64,000 bases of DNA from Rahnella victoriana (lineage in GTDB: Bacteria; Pseudomonadota; Gammaproteobacteria; Enterobacterales; Enterobacteriaceae). Shown here piece after piece: positions 34,335-43,576 of this stretch (its first letter is position 1; each line of letters opens with the position of its first letter). The stretch is from contig NZ_SJOJ01000014.1 of NCBI RefSeq assembly GCF_004330295.1, positions 1-64,000 of the forward strand, read 5' to 3'. The position numbers and the translations under genes are program-made. The notes under the pieces were generated by a model. That model worked only from the letters and a program-made list of their open reading frames with translations, was not told the origin of the DNA and did no database searches.

Positions 34335-36476
34335 GTGCTTTCTATTGCACCGGGTTTAAGGCGTTATGCCTATAACAGCAATGTTCTTTATCACATCAGG
34401 ATTTTCATTGCCCTGACAGGGGCCGCTGCCGTGCCCTGGTGGCTGGGCCAGATTACGCTGACCATTCCGCTGACACTCGGTGTCGTGGCGGCCGCACTGG
34501 CCGATCTCGATGATCGGCTCACCGGCCGCCTGCGTAATCTGGTGATTACCCTGGTGTGCTTTTTCATTGCCTCTGCGTCAATAGAATTGCTGTTCCCCTA
34601 CCCGTGGTTATTTGCGCCGGGGTTGATGATTTCGACCTGCGGATTCATCCTTCTCGGCGCGCTCGGTCAGCGTTACGCCACGATTGCGTTCGGCGCGTTA
34701 CTGATCGCCATTTATACGATGCTGGGCACCAGCATGTATCACATCTGGTATCAGCAGCCGCTGATCCTGCTGGCCGGTGCGATCTGGTATAACCTGCTGA
34801 CGCTGGCGGGCCATATTATTTTCCCGATAAGGCCGTTGCAGGATCAGATCTCCCGCTGTTTCACTCAGCTGGCGGCGTATCTGGAAGCCAAGGCCACGTT
34901 GTTTGATCCCGACCAGGAAGACAATAATCAGCAACTGGTTGATCTGGCGATGGCTAACGGTCAGCTGGTTTCTACGCTAAATCAGACGAAAAATACGCTG
35001 CAAACCCGGCTCAAAGGCGACCGGGGTCAGAAAGGCACCCGCCGGACACTGCATTATTATTTTGTGGTGCAGGACATTCATGAGCGCGCCAGTTCATCGC
35101 ACGTGAAATACCTTAAACTGAGCGAACAATTCCATCACAGCGATATTCTGTTCCGCTTTCAACGCCTGATGAGCATGCAGGCCCGCGCCTGCTTACAGCT
35201 GTCGCAATGCATTCTCTACCGCCAGCCCTACACCCATAACAGCCAGTTTGAACGGGCATTTTCTCGCCTTGAAGAAGCGCTGAAACGGCTGGAATCTCAG
35301 AATGAACATCGGGAAATGTTGCAGGCCTTGCGGCATCTTTTGCGCAATCTGCATGCGATTGATGCCCAGCTGGCAAACATTGAATCTGAGCAGTCACTGC
35401 CGGAAAACCAGACGGGGAAAAGCCCGTTTGCCGAGGATCGTCTGACCGGTCTGGATGACATCTGGCTGCGCATATCCCGCCATTTTACCCCTCAGTCTGT
35501 GCTTTTTCGCCATGCGGTGCGCATGTCAGTGGTGCTGTTTATCGGCTATGTATTTATTCAGGTCAGTGGCTTAAATCATGGCTACTGGATTTTGCTCACC
35601 AGTCTTTTTGTCTGCCAGCCAAACTACAGCGCGACCCGCCGCAGACTGGCGCTGAGGATAATCGGGACGCTGGCCGGTATTGCGCTGGGCATTCCTATCT
35701 TGTATTTCGTGCCTTCCGTTGACGGACAAATGATCCTGATCGTTATCAGCGGATTGTTGTTCTTTGCCTTCCGTACCGTGCAGTACGCGCAGGCAACCAT
35801 GTTCATTACCCTGCTCGTTTTGCTGTGTTTCAATTTGCTGGGTGAAGGGTTTGAAGTCGCCATACCTCGTGTCATCGATACCCTGATTGGCTGTGGTATT
35901 GCCTGGGCTGCGGTGACCTACATCTGGCCTGACTGGAAATTCCGCCAGATAGATAAGGTGGTCAGCAAAACCTTTGATGCGAACTGCCGTTATCTCGATG
36001 CCATTCTGGTGCAGTACCATCAGGGCAAAGATAACAGCCTTGATTACCGGCTCGCCCGGCGCGATGCGCATAACTGTGATGCTGAACTGGCCTCCGTCGT
36101 TTCGAATATGAGTTCTGAGAAGAATAATGATCCGGCGACGCTTGAGGCCGCATTCCGGCTGCTGTGCCTGAATCACACCATGCTGAGTTACATTTCTGCG
36201 CTGGGTGCGCATCGTGAAAAACTTAATGACGCTGAAACGCTGCAATTGCTTGATGATGCAGCCTGCTGTGTGGATGGCGCGTTACACCATCTTCCTTCAG
36301 AGGCTGAGCGCATCCATCACGCGCTGGAGCAACTCACTGCCCGCATCCAGATGCGGACGACGGACAGTGACAGTAAAGAGCAACTTGTCCTTCAGCAAAT
36401 TGGATTACTGGTGGCCCATTTACCTGAACTCACCAGTCTCAATACTAAAATCCTGCCTGCACAGAGTGCCCTCTGA
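34335..36476 (+). CDS. yccS: FUSC-family inner-membrane protein YccS
   Basis: This 713-residue protein has two blocks of membrane helices (about residues 20-160 and 395-530), each followed by a long cytoplasmic helical region, the layout of the YccS/FUSC family of putative efflux components. The motif SLFVCQPNYSATRRRLALRI and GTLAGIALGIP lie in the second membrane block, as in the family. The start is a GTG at 34335, supported by the family N-terminus; the ribosome site is weak (GTGGGG). Substrate unknown. Confidence 0.92.
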   Translation: MLSIAPGLRRYAYNSNVLYHIRIFIALTGAAAVPWWLGQITLTIPLTLGVVAAALADLDDRLTGRLRNLVITLVCFFIASASIELLFPYPWLFAPGLMISTCGFILLGALGQRYATIAFGALLIAIYTMLGTSMYHIWYQQPLILLAGAIWYNLLTLAGHIIFPIRPLQDQISRCFTQLAAYLEAKATLFDPDQEDNNQQLVDLAMANGQLVSTLNQTKNTLQTRLKGDRGQKGTRRTLHYYFVVQDIHERASSSHVKYLKLSEQFHHSDILFRFQRLMSMQARACLQLSQCILYRQPYTHNSQFERAFSRLEEALKRLESQNEHREMLQALRHLLRNLHAIDAQLANIESEQSLPENQTGKSPFAEDRLTGLDDIWLRISRHFTPQSVLFRHAVRMSVVLFIGYVFIQVSGLNHGYWILLTSLFVCQPNYSATRRRLALRIIGTLAGIALGIPILYFVPSVDGQMILIVISGLLFFAFRTVQYAQATMFITLLVLLCFNLLGEGFEVAIPRVIDTLIGCGIAWAAVTYIWPDWKFRQIDKVVSKTFDANCRYLDAILVQYHQGKDNSLDYRLARRDAHNCDAELASVVSNMSSEKNNDPATLEAAFRLLCLNHTMLSYISALGAHREKLNDAETLQLLDDAACCVDGALHHLPSEAERIHHALEQLTARIQMRTTDSDSKEQLVLQQIGLLVAHLPELTSLNTKILPAQSAL

Positions 36477-36498
36477 CGGCAGGCGTGTGTGACGCTCC

Positions 36499-37131
36499 TT
36501 AGTGGAGGATCGTCGATTGCTGCTCTTGCTGATGGTTAAACCAGTGAGTTAATGATTCTCTGGAAGCCATCGGCAAAGCGGCCTCGTGAAAGCCCAGAAT
36601 CGCCCCCTCCAGAGCCATCAGTAGATTAATGCCCAAGTTCTTTTTTTTTATTGCGCACAATTTCAAATAAGTCTGGCAGGCACCGTGAAGACGCAGATCT
36701 CCGGAGTTCTCAATTCCCGCCTGCCAGAGCATTCTCTCAAGCGCCAGTGTGAGATTCGGTAAATCCTTCAACCTCCCCGCTTCATTGTTTTTTCTCACGG
36801 CGATGTCGCGTTGCATCCCCTGTAACGCCAGCCTGCCCAGCTTACATAACGCCTCAGGATCGCTCCATTGGGCCGGACTCACTTTAAAATAGCGTAACTG
36901 AACGTCCATGCCGCGCTTGCGGTAAATCAGTCTCTCCATCTTTTTACGGCGAAAATGGACTTCCGTTTCTTTATCGGCACGGAGATATAATTCTCCGTCA
37001 GAGACCAGGGCAAACATGACACGGTCGGCGGACAGACTGAAACCGCCAAATTGGGTGCGGGAACGAATGTTGCCCAATGGGGCAAACAGGGCCAGGCACT
37101 CACGTACTCTTTTTTTTGATTTGTTTATCAT
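36499..37131 (-). CDS. sxy: competence regulator TfoX/Sxy
   Basis: This 210-residue protein has the N-terminal TfoX domain (RECLALFAPLGNIRSRTQFGG near residue 10; DGELYLRADKETEVHF) and the C-terminal TfoX domain with helix-hairpin-helix-like repeats (LKDLPNLTLALERMLWQAGI). Sxy directs CRP to CRP-S sites of competence genes. It is divergent from sulA and follows yccS tail-to-tail, as in E. coli. Confidence 0.93.
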   Translation of the reverse strand: MINKSKKRVRECLALFAPLGNIRSRTQFGGFSLSADRVMFALVSDGELYLRADKETEVHFRRKKMERLIYRKRGMDVQLRYFKVSPAQWSDPEALCKLGRLALQGMQRDIAVRKNNEAGRLKDLPNLTLALERMLWQAGIENSGDLRLHGACQTYLKLCAIKKKNLGINLLMALEGAILGFHEAALPMASRESLTHWFNHQQEQQSTILH

Positions 37132-37308
37132 TGCGTTATCCTTTTCACATTAATTCCTGACGACCAATTTGAGTTACCAGAACAGCTAAATGCAAAATAC
37201 TCAATGTCGCGAAGCGCAACAAACACAAAATGCAGTTGCAGTCCGTTGCCTTCAAAATTTGCGAGACGTCTTGGAAAAAATTGGGTTGATCTTTGCTCAT
37301 CGCCAGAG

Positions 37309-37328
37309 TACTGTACATTCATACAGTA
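37309..37328 (+). promoter_or_regulatory. LexA box of sulA
   Basis: TACTGTACATTCATACAGTA is a perfect 20-bp CTGT-N8-ACAG palindrome, 20 bp before the sulA start. It implies SOS induction after DNA damage. Confidence 0.95.
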
Positions 37329-37348
37329 ACTCACTGGGGTACATCACT

Positions 37349-37855
37349 ATGCGAACTCAACATCATACAAATCATCATTTTAGTCAGCTTGCTTTGCCGG
37401 TTAATCGCGCACAGGTAAATACGTCTGCATCCTTGAATAATGGTCTGATCACTGAGTTCGTCTATAGTGCGAGCCAACCCGCCTTTGCGCAGTTACTCCT
37501 GCCTTTGCTCCAACATCTGGGTATGCAGTCCCGCTGGCTGTTATGGCTCACGCCGCAGCAAAAGCTCAGCCGTCATTGGTTATCAGAATCTGGATTGCCG
37601 GTCGATAAAATGGTTCAGGTGAATCAGATCACCGCGATGTCGACGGTGGATGCGATGGAGAAAGCATTGCAGACAGGAAACTACAGCGTGGTGCTCGGAT
37701 GGCTACCCGATTTGAATGATGCGGAACGTGAAAGACTGCAAATTGCAGCACGTCAGGGGGGCGCTTATGGCTTCATCATGAAGCCAACAAACGATCAGAA
37801 TTCAGCAGGTGGACATCACTCAACAGTAAAAATTCACTCTTCTGTATACCATTAG
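37349..37855 (+). CDS. sulA: SOS cell-division inhibitor SulA
   Basis: This 168-residue protein is of standard SulA length. The core QPAFAQLLLPLLQHLGMQSR and LLWLTPQQKLSRHWL matches the family region that contacts FtsZ, and the C-terminal HHSTVKIHSSVYH is the Lon recognition tail type. SulA blocks FtsZ polymerisation during SOS. I use the ATG at 37349 because it follows the LexA box; the frame is open further upstream but would cross the operator. Confidence 0.94.
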   Translation: MRTQHHTNHHFSQLALPVNRAQVNTSASLNNGLITEFVYSASQPAFAQLLLPLLQHLGMQSRWLLWLTPQQKLSRHWLSESGLPVDKMVQVNQITAMSTVDAMEKALQTGNYSVVLGWLPDLNDAERERLQIAARQGGAYGFIMKPTNDQNSAGGHHSTVKIHSSVYH

Positions 37856-38212
37856 TTCAAAATAGGAACTTTCCTATGAAAATAATGGGGAAGTTAGTGA
37901 TTTGTGCTGTCAAAGGTCGCCAGCCCAGTAAAAACGGGTATTCGGAATGTAGTTTGACGCCAGATTTTGTCAGTAAATAGTCAAAGCCGTTAAGAAATGT
38001 GTACGTTTTTCCCTTTTTTTCCACGGTGTTAACACATCAAGCTTGTAAGTTTCGCGCCACGTTGTAGACTTTACAACGCCAAGGTTGCTCAATAATGCCA
38101 ACGTAAAGTGGCAAGTTCTGAAATGAAGCAATAATCTTGGCGTAAGGATTTTAACCAAGGGCTTAAAAAGCTTAAAGCTCAATTGCCTATTTGGATGATA
38201 ACGAGGCGCAAA
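37856..38212. promoter_or_regulatory. ompA upstream region and long leader
   Basis: No gene is present in 357 bp. ompA mRNAs of enterobacteria have a long structured leader that stabilises the transcript and is a target of the sRNA MicA. Several A/T runs and possible hairpins are present here, and ACGAGG precedes the ompA ATG. Individual promoter elements are not assigned. Confidence 0.5.
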
Positions 38213-39289
38213 ATGAAAAAGACAGCTATCGCATTAGCAGTGGCACTGGCAGGTTTCGCTACCGTAGCGCAAGCCGCCCCTAAAGATAACACCTGGTATA
38301 CCGGTGGTAAATTGGGCTGGTCCCAATACCATGACACTGGTTTCGCAAATGCTTACGAAGGTATCGGCAACGGCCCTACCCACGAAAGCCAACTGGGTGC
38401 AGGTGCGTTCTTGGGTTACCAAGCGAACCAATACCTGGGCTTTGAAATGGGATATGACTGGCTTGGCCGTATGCCTTCTAAAGGCAGCGTAAACAACGGC
38501 GCGTTCAAAGCACAAGGCGTTCAGCTGGCTGCTAAACTGAGCTACCCACTGACTGACGATCTGGACCTGTACACCCGTCTGGGTGGTATGGTTTGGCGTG
38601 CAGACTCTAAAGGTAACTTCGACAATGGCGCAGCTGGCCGCATCAGCGACCACGACACCGGTGTTTCTCCACTGGCAGCCGTTGGTGTTGAATACGCAGT
38701 GACCAAAAACTGGGCTACCCGTCTGGACTACCAGTGGGTTAACAACATTGGTGACGCAGCTACCGTTGGTGCACGTCCTGATAACGCAATGCTGTCTGTG
38801 GGTGTTTCTTACCGTTTCGGTCAAGATGAAGCAGCTGCACCAGTTGTTGCTCCAGCACCAGCTCCAGCTCCAGTTGTAGAAACTAAGAAATTCACTCTGA
38901 AATCTGACGTTCTCTTCAACTTCAACAAAGCGACTCTGAAACCAGAAGGCCAACAGGCTCTGGATCAGCTGTACAGCCAGTTGAGCTCAATCGATCCTAA
39001 AGACGGTTCTGTTATCGTTCTGGGTTACACCGACCGTATCGGTTCAGAACAATACAACCAGAAACTGTCTGAGCAACGTGCTCAGAGCGTAGTAGATTAC
39101 CTGGTATCTAAAGGTATCCCTGCTAACAAGATCTCTGCACAAGGCCAGGGTAAATCTAACCCAGTTACCGGTTCTACCTGTGACTCCGTTAAAGGCCGTG
39201 CTGCTCTGATCGATTGCCTGGCACCAGACCGTCGTGTAGAAATCGAAGTTAAAGGCTACAAAGATACTGTTACTCAGCCACAGGCTTAA
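38213..39289 (+). CDS. ompA: outer membrane protein A
   Basis: This 358-residue protein has a Sec signal peptide (cleavage after AQA at residue 21), an eight-stranded beta barrel (about 22-200), a Pro-Ala hinge ([13 protein letters not shown]) and a C-terminal OmpA-like peptidoglycan-binding domain with the [16 protein letters not shown] signature and two Cys ([13 protein letters not shown]). It anchors the outer membrane to peptidoglycan. Codon use is that of a highly expressed gene. The ATG at 38213 has ACGAGG upstream; an earlier in-frame codon at 38183 is not used. Confidence 0.98.
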   Translation: MKKTAIALAVALAGFATVAQAAPKDNTWYTGGKLGWSQYHDTGFANAYEGIGNGPTHESQLGAGAFLGYQANQYLGFEMGYDWLGRMPSKGSVNNGAFKAQGVQLAAKLSYPLTDDLDLYTRLGGMVWRADSKGNFDNGAAGRISDHDTGVSPLAAVGVEYAVTKNWATRLDYQWVNNIGDAATVGARPDNAMLSVGVSYRFGQDEAAAPVVAPAPAPAPVVETKKFTLKSDVLFNFNKATLKPEGQQALDQLYSQLSSIDPKDGSVIVLGYTDRIGSEQYNQKLSEQRAQSVVDYLVSKGIPANKISAQGQGKSNPVTGSTCDSVKGRAALIDCLAPDRRVEIEVKGYKDTVTQPQA

Positions 39290-39318
39290 TAACAGACTTT
39301 AGCTTTTGCTACAGATAT

Positions 39319-39348
39319 CAAAAACCCCGCCTCGGCGGGGTTTTTTTT
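39319..39348 (+). terminator. intrinsic terminator of ompA
   Basis: AAAACCCCGCC and GGCGGGGTTTT form an 11-bp stem with a two-base loop, followed by eight T. It is the strongest terminator in the window. Confidence 0.96.
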
Positions 39349-39399
39349 ATGGCTGCAATAACAGAACAAAGCGGTATTCTCTGCGGAACGGTAACGAAA

Positions 39400-39861
39400 T
39401 TACCCGAGATCTTTCTTGCCAAGGATTTGCTGCAGATCCTCTTTTAATGAAGACATCTGATTAGCGTATTTTTCTTTACGCTCAGCATCCTCAAGCAACT
39501 GAATGATTGTGTCAGACAATGTTGCCCCACGCCTTTGCGCCAGACCGGCCAAACGCTGCCACACCAGAAACTCTAAATCGATGGATTTCTTACGGGTGTG
39601 CTGATGCTCAGCATTGAAGTGTCGTTTACGGCGGGCCCGTATGGTTTGTTTGAGGCGATTTTCCAGCGCCGGATTCATATCATTCGCGATCCAGTCCATC
39701 ACTTTGACCGGTTCGTTTTCCAGTCTGAGAAGTTGATTCACGGATTCTTGTGCAGCGCTGTTTTCTAAATGGCGAGTGATCCGCTCACCTTCCCGGTGTT
39801 TTTTCACCAGATACTTCCATTTCCAACCGCTTTCCAGATTTTCCAGTTGCTGATATTTCAT
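39400..39861 (-). CDS. matP: Ter macrodomain organiser MatP
   Basis: This 153-residue protein binds matS sites and condenses the chromosome terminus, linking it to the divisome through ZapB. The N-terminal four-helix bundle ([20 protein letters not shown]) and the C-terminal ribbon-helix-helix ([20 protein letters not shown]) followed by a coiled coil match the family. It lies between ompA and ycbZ, as in E. coli, and implies that this region is near the replication terminus. Confidence 0.95.
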   Translation of the reverse strand: MKYQQLENLESGWKWKYLVKKHREGERITRHLENSAAQESVNQLLRLENEPVKVMDWIANDMNPALENRLKQTIRARRKRHFNAEHQHTRKKSIDLEFLVWQRLAGLAQRRGATLSDTIIQLLEDAERKEKYANQMSSLKEDLQQILGKKDLG

Positions 39862-40071
39862 CGTGAACTCTTCGGTGACCCCGTAACTTTACTAAGCATA
39901 ACAGCTTTAATTCAATTTTCACCCCAAATAAACCGGCTAATTCTGCCTGTTTTTTGCGCACCTGTTCAGCAATGTGCGCTAACCGCATTTCCTCTTTGAC
40001 TCTCATTGTATGCAGCCGGATTTATTCTTGTATAATCGCTCTTTCCCTTTTTATAGAAAACAGCTAACACA

Positions 40072-41838
40072 TTGACCAATAACCGACTTGACTGGCAGCT
40101 TTTACTGCCCGACTCCGCGCCTTACGAGGCAATTTTTGCAACGGCTGCCCAGTTAGCCCCTGTCGATTTCGCTGGAACTCAGCCTCGGCTGGAAAATGGT
40201 TTAACGCTGTTTTGTCATCCCCGCTCACGCCCGCGTTTTATGACGCTCAAGGCGCAGGAAAATCGTGAATATCTGTCACGTATCGCTCAGGTCGTCAGCG
40301 AACTGCTGCCCGAAACGGCTGAAATCACCGGCAACCGTTATCATATTGAAGGCAATAAGATCACGCTGCTGGCCGCTAAATCTGCGGAAGATGCCTTCGC
40401 GGCAAAATTCACCTGCCAGTACCGCGAGTGGATTGAGCCGGAGCAACTGTTTGGTTGCGTCAGGGTGTACAAAGACCAGATCCAGCTTGAGCCGGGTCTG
40501 ATTCATCAGGTCAATGGCGGCGTTCTGGTGCTGTCAATTCGTACCCTTATTGCCCAGCCGCTGATGTGGTTGCGTCTTAAGCAGATGATCACCGAAGGCC
40601 AGTATCACTGGGTTTCTCCTGATGAAGCCAAACCTCTGCCGGTCACGGTTCCGCCAATGCCGCTGGATATTCGCCTGATTCTGGTCGGTGACCGCTTGTC
40701 ACTGGGTGATCTGAGCGATATGGAACCGGAGCTGATGGAATCGGCCATTTATGGCGAATTCGAAGCCGACCTGCCGCTGACCGAAGAAAGCGACATGGAA
40801 ACCTGGTGTGGTTATGTGAACACACTGGCCGACGAGCTTGAGATCCCCCGTCTGGCCGCCGATGCCTGGCCCGAATTTCATAAAATGGCGATACGCCACA
40901 GCACCGATCAGGGCAGCCTGACGCTGGATCCGGTCTGGCTGAGTGCACAGTTAAGTGAAGCCGCGCTCTATAATGAAGATGAGTTGCTCAGCGCGAAATC
41001 TCTTGAAGCTGCCTCTAATGCCCGTGCATGGCGTGAAAGCTATTTGCAGGAACGCATGCAGGATGAAATTGAGCTGGGGCAAATCCGTATCGAGACGGAA
41101 GGCGAAGTGGTCGGACAGATTAACGGCCTGTCGGTGCTGGAATACCCTGGCCATCCGCGCGCACTGGGTGAACCTTCACGGATTAGTTGTGTCGTACACA
41201 CCGGCGACGGTGAATTTACTGACGTTGAACGTAAAGCTGAATTAGGCGGTAATCTGCATGCCAAGGGCATGATGATTATGCAGGCTTTCCTGATTTCCGA
41301 GTTAGAACTCGACCAGCCTCTGCCCTTCTCCGCGTCGATTGTTTTTGAACAATCTTACGGTGAAGTGGACGGCGACAGCGCGTCCCTTGCTGAACTTTGT
41401 GCACTGATCAGTGCCTTGTCGATGCAGCCGATTAACCAGCAGATTGCGGTAACCGGTTCTGTCGATCAGTTTGGGAATGTGCAACCTATTGGTGGCGTAA
41501 ATGAGAAAATCGAAGGTTTCTTCGAAGTTTGTCAGCGTCGCGGTTTGACCGGTAAGCAAGGGGTCATTCTGCCAACCAGCAACGTGCGCAACCTGTGCCT
41601 GCATCCGCAAGTACTGGACGCCGTTCGCGAAGGCCAGTTTCACTTATGGGCAGTTGATAACGCAGCCGACGCGCTGCCTATCCTGACCGGACTGATTTAC
41701 ACAAACGAAGAAGAAGCTGAAGAAGAGCGTCCGAGCCTGCTGGGATTGATTCAGCAGCGCATAGCGTTGGTCACATCGCAAGGCAGCCCGCGTTATCCGT
41801 GGCCTCTTCGCTGGTTGAACTGGTTCAATCACAGCTGA
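40072..41838 (+). CDS. ycbZ: Lon-protease-like protein YcbZ (LonH)
   Basis: This 588-residue protein has a C-terminal Lon-type serine protease domain: the catalytic Ser lies in EVDGDSASLAELCALISAL and the catalytic Lys in GGVNEKIEGFFEVC. The upstream part has divergent ATPase-like sequence, and substrate range is unknown. I recognise the E. coli YcbZ pattern throughout (EQLFGCVRVYKDQIQLEPGL, ETEGEVVGQINGLSVLEYPG). The start is a TTG at 40072, with no good ribosome site. It ends 68 bp before fabA, whose distal promoter in E. coli lies within ycbZ. Confidence 0.92.
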   Translation: MTNNRLDWQLLLPDSAPYEAIFATAAQLAPVDFAGTQPRLENGLTLFCHPRSRPRFMTLKAQENREYLSRIAQVVSELLPETAEITGNRYHIEGNKITLLAAKSAEDAFAAKFTCQYREWIEPEQLFGCVRVYKDQIQLEPGLIHQVNGGVLVLSIRTLIAQPLMWLRLKQMITEGQYHWVSPDEAKPLPVTVPPMPLDIRLILVGDRLSLGDLSDMEPELMESAIYGEFEADLPLTEESDMETWCGYVNTLADELEIPRLAADAWPEFHKMAIRHSTDQGSLTLDPVWLSAQLSEAALYNEDELLSAKSLEAASNARAWRESYLQERMQDEIELGQIRIETEGEVVGQINGLSVLEYPGHPRALGEPSRISCVVHTGDGEFTDVERKAELGGNLHAKGMMIMQAFLISELELDQPLPFSASIVFEQSYGEVDGDSASLAELCALISALSMQPINQQIAVTGSVDQFGNVQPIGGVNEKIEGFFEVCQRRGLTGKQGVILPTSNVRNLCLHPQVLDAVREGQFHLWAVDNAADALPILTGLIYTNEEEAEEERPSLLGLIQQRIALVTSQGSPRYPWPLRWLNWFNHS

Positions 41839-41849
41839 TCGGAGTTGTT
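41833..41849 (+). promoter_or_regulatory. FadR-like activator site before fabA
   Basis: AGCTGATCGGAGTTGTT agrees with the FadR consensus AGCTGGTCCGACNTNTT at most positions. It lies directly upstream of the FabR-like site, at the place where FadR activates fabA in E. coli. Confidence 0.5.
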
Positions 41850-41850
41850 C

Positions 41851-41868
41851 AGCTTACAGCTGTTCGCT
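41851..41868 (+). promoter_or_regulatory. FabR-like operator before fabA
   Basis: AGCTTACAGCTGTTCGCT matches the FabR palindrome AGCGTACANNTGTTCGCT except for one base. FabR represses unsaturated fatty acid synthesis genes. Confidence 0.7.
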
Positions 41869-41906
41869 AAACTTCGCCCTTCATTAAAATAAGGCTTACA
41901 TAGAAC

Positions 41907-42425
41907 ATGGTAGATAAACGCGATTCCTATACGAAAGAAGACCTCGTAGCTTCTGGCCGCAGTGAACTGTTCGGTGCTGGTGGCCCTCCATTACCATCAG
42001 GCAACATGCTGATGATGGATCGCATCGTGAAGATGCAAGAAGATGGCGGCACCCATGGCAAAGGCTATGTTGAAGCTGAATTAGATATCAATCCTGATCT
42101 GTGGTTCTTCGGTTGCCACTTCATCGGCGATCCGGTTATGCCTGGCTGTCTGGGTCTGGACGCCATGTGGCAGTTAGTGGGCTTTTATCTGGGCTGGCTC
42201 GGTGGCGAAGGCAAAGGCCGCGCACTGGGTGTGGGTGAAGTGAAATTCACCGGTCAGGTTCTGCCAACCGCGAAGCTGGTCACCTACCGTCTGAACTTCA
42301 AACGCGTGATCAACCGTAAACTGATCATGGGCGTTGCTGATGGTGAAGTGCTGGTTGACGGCGTGGTAATTTACACCGCTACTGATCTGAAAGTGGGTCT
42401 GTTCAAAGACGCTGCGGCTTTCTGA
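41907..42425 (+). CDS. fabA: beta-hydroxydecanoyl-ACP dehydratase/isomerase
   Basis: This 172-residue enzyme makes trans-2- and cis-3-decenoyl-ACP, the branch point to unsaturated fatty acids. The active-site His is in [20 protein letters not shown] and the Asp at its end is also present. It is identical in length to E. coli FabA. Upstream FadR- and FabR-like sites support the usual dual control. A hairpin terminator follows. Confidence 0.97.
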   Translation: MVDKRDSYTKEDLVASGRSELFGAGGPPLPSGNMLMMDRIVKMQEDGGTHGKGYVEAELDINPDLWFFGCHFIGDPVMPGCLGLDAMWQLVGFYLGWLGGEGKGRALGVGEVKFTGQVLPTAKLVTYRLNFKRVINRKLIMGVADGEVLVDGVVIYTATDLKVGLFKDAAAF

Positions 42426-42448
42426 TAAAGCCCTGCACGACGTCTGAA

Positions 42449-42478
42449 AAAGGGTGAGCCTACGGGTTCACCTTTTTT
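42449..42478 (+). terminator. terminator of fabA
   Basis: GGTGAGCC and GGGTTCACC pair around a TAC loop (one G-T pair and one bulge), followed by TTTTTT. Confidence 0.85.
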
Positions 42479-42510
42479 ATGTCTGCGGTACGGGCACTCT
42501 GGCCTGCAAA

Positions 42511-42538
42511 CAAAAACCTCCGCGCGCAGCGGAGGTTG
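42511..42538 (-). terminator. terminator of rmf
   Basis: On the minus strand AACCTCCGC and GCGGAGGTT pair, followed by TTTTTG. It lies about 25 bases past the rmf stop. Confidence 0.85.
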
Positions 42539-42563
42539 TTCCTTATTCTGACAGGGGAGCCGC

Positions 42564-42731
42564 TTAAGCGGTAACGGCCCTGTCCTCCATGGCTTGTCGC
42601 CAACCCCCGAGCCAATGTGATCGGGCATCTAATGATTGGTACGGACAAATCTCTTTTGAGCGTCCGCCAATACCTGCTTGGTATCCACGTGATTGTGCCC
42701 GTTCCAGGCGATCGCGTTTTTGTCTCTTCAT
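42564..42731 (-). CDS. rmf: ribosome modulation factor
   Basis: This 55-residue basic protein begins MKRQKRDRLERAQSRGYQAG and continues with GGRSKEICPYQSLDARS and HWLGGWRQAMEDR, matching E. coli RMF closely. It dimerises 70S ribosomes into inactive 100S particles in stationary phase. Its place between fabA and pqi is the E. coli order. The long leader region to its right is gene-free and would carry its growth-rate-dependent promoter. Confidence 0.95.
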   Translation of the reverse strand: MKRQKRDRLERAQSRGYQAGIGGRSKEICPYQSLDARSHWLGGWRQAMEDRAVTA

Positions 42732-42926
42732 GCCTTATATCCCTCATTATTCAGGTCAGGTGGAAAGAAAACAGTGGGCCGCTTCTGCGTCCACACCTAA
42801 CAAATAGCTGCAATATGGGGAGAGGTCAATGCGCAAATTTCACGCCAATGTCACATTCGTGAGCTATATTATTAGATTGCGCGCAAGATAATCGCGCTGG
42901 CTAATGCCTCATCTGGCTGATCACCA

Positions 42927-42970
42927 TAAAAAAATCCCGGCATCTGAAAGGTCAGAAACCGGGATTTTTT
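42927..42970. terminator. terminator downstream of pqiC
   Basis: AAAAATCCCGG and CCGGGATTTTTT form a long stem around an 18-base loop. A- and T-runs suit termination from both sides. Confidence 0.85.
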
Positions 42971-43006
42971 ATGTATCACTTAAAAAATATTAAGCTTAAA
43001 AAATCG

Positions 43007-43576
43007 TCATCTTATCTGCGCGGCTATCTGGCCCGCTTCTTGCTGCCATCCGGTCGCCAGCGTCCTGACCAGTGCATCATAACCATCTTCATTTTGTTTC
43101 AGATTCAGGGCGAAATCGCGCTGAATCATCTGGCCATTTCTTGTCAGGCTCCAGCTTCCGCTGACCACGACGATACCGTCGTAACGGCCATGGAAACCGG
43201 TGACATTCACGTTCAGCACATCCTGGTCGTCCGAACTGGAAGCCTGAGTTGACACCACTGAGCCCGGCAAATCACGACGCAAATACGTCACAAGCGCCTG
43301 GTGAAGCTGCTGATCCAGCGGGCTGGCCCAGAGGTTATTCTGGGTCAGCGTGTACTGCACATCATTGGTCTGATATACCAACCCTGAGCCTGCCAGATAA
43401 TCCGCAACACTGACCCGTTCAACCCACAGGTGGCGCTGTGTAGCGGCACCTGTGGACATCACACTGCCGGTTGACGCTGTGCTGCTCAGCACAGGCAACT
43501 GGTAGTAGGTTTTCTGGTCACTGCTGCTACAGGCAGTCAGGAATAATGCTAAGACGACAGGTATCCATTTCATCAT
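43007..43576 (-). CDS. pqiC: lipoprotein PqiC of the Pqi envelope transport system
   Basis: This 189-residue lipoprotein has lipobox LFLTACSSS (Cys16) and an ABC-type transport auxiliary (DUF330) domain (RHLWVERVSVADYLAGSGLV; QLHQALVTYLRRDLPGSV). In E. coli PqiC sits in the outer membrane and is the partner of the PqiB tunnel that connects the two membranes. Its ATG overlaps the pqiB stop by one base, making it the last gene of pqiABC. Confidence 0.93.
   Translation of the reverse strand: MMKWIPVVLALFLTACSSSDQKTYYQLPVLSSTASTGSVMSTGAATQRHLWVERVSVADYLAGSGLVYQTNDVQYTLTQNNLWASPLDQQLHQALVTYLRRDLPGSVVSTQASSSDDQDVLNVNVTGFHGRYDGIVVVSGSWSLTRNGQMIQRDFALNLKQNEDGYDALVRTLATGWQQEAGQIAAQIR

Noticed and set aside
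37190-37348. Extended N-terminus for SulA
   Set aside because: The frame is open upstream, but the extension would cross the LexA operator, and the normal length is reached from 37349.
38234-38953. 239-codon minus-strand ORF antisense to ompA
   Set aside because: It is a shadow of the strongly biased codon use in ompA.
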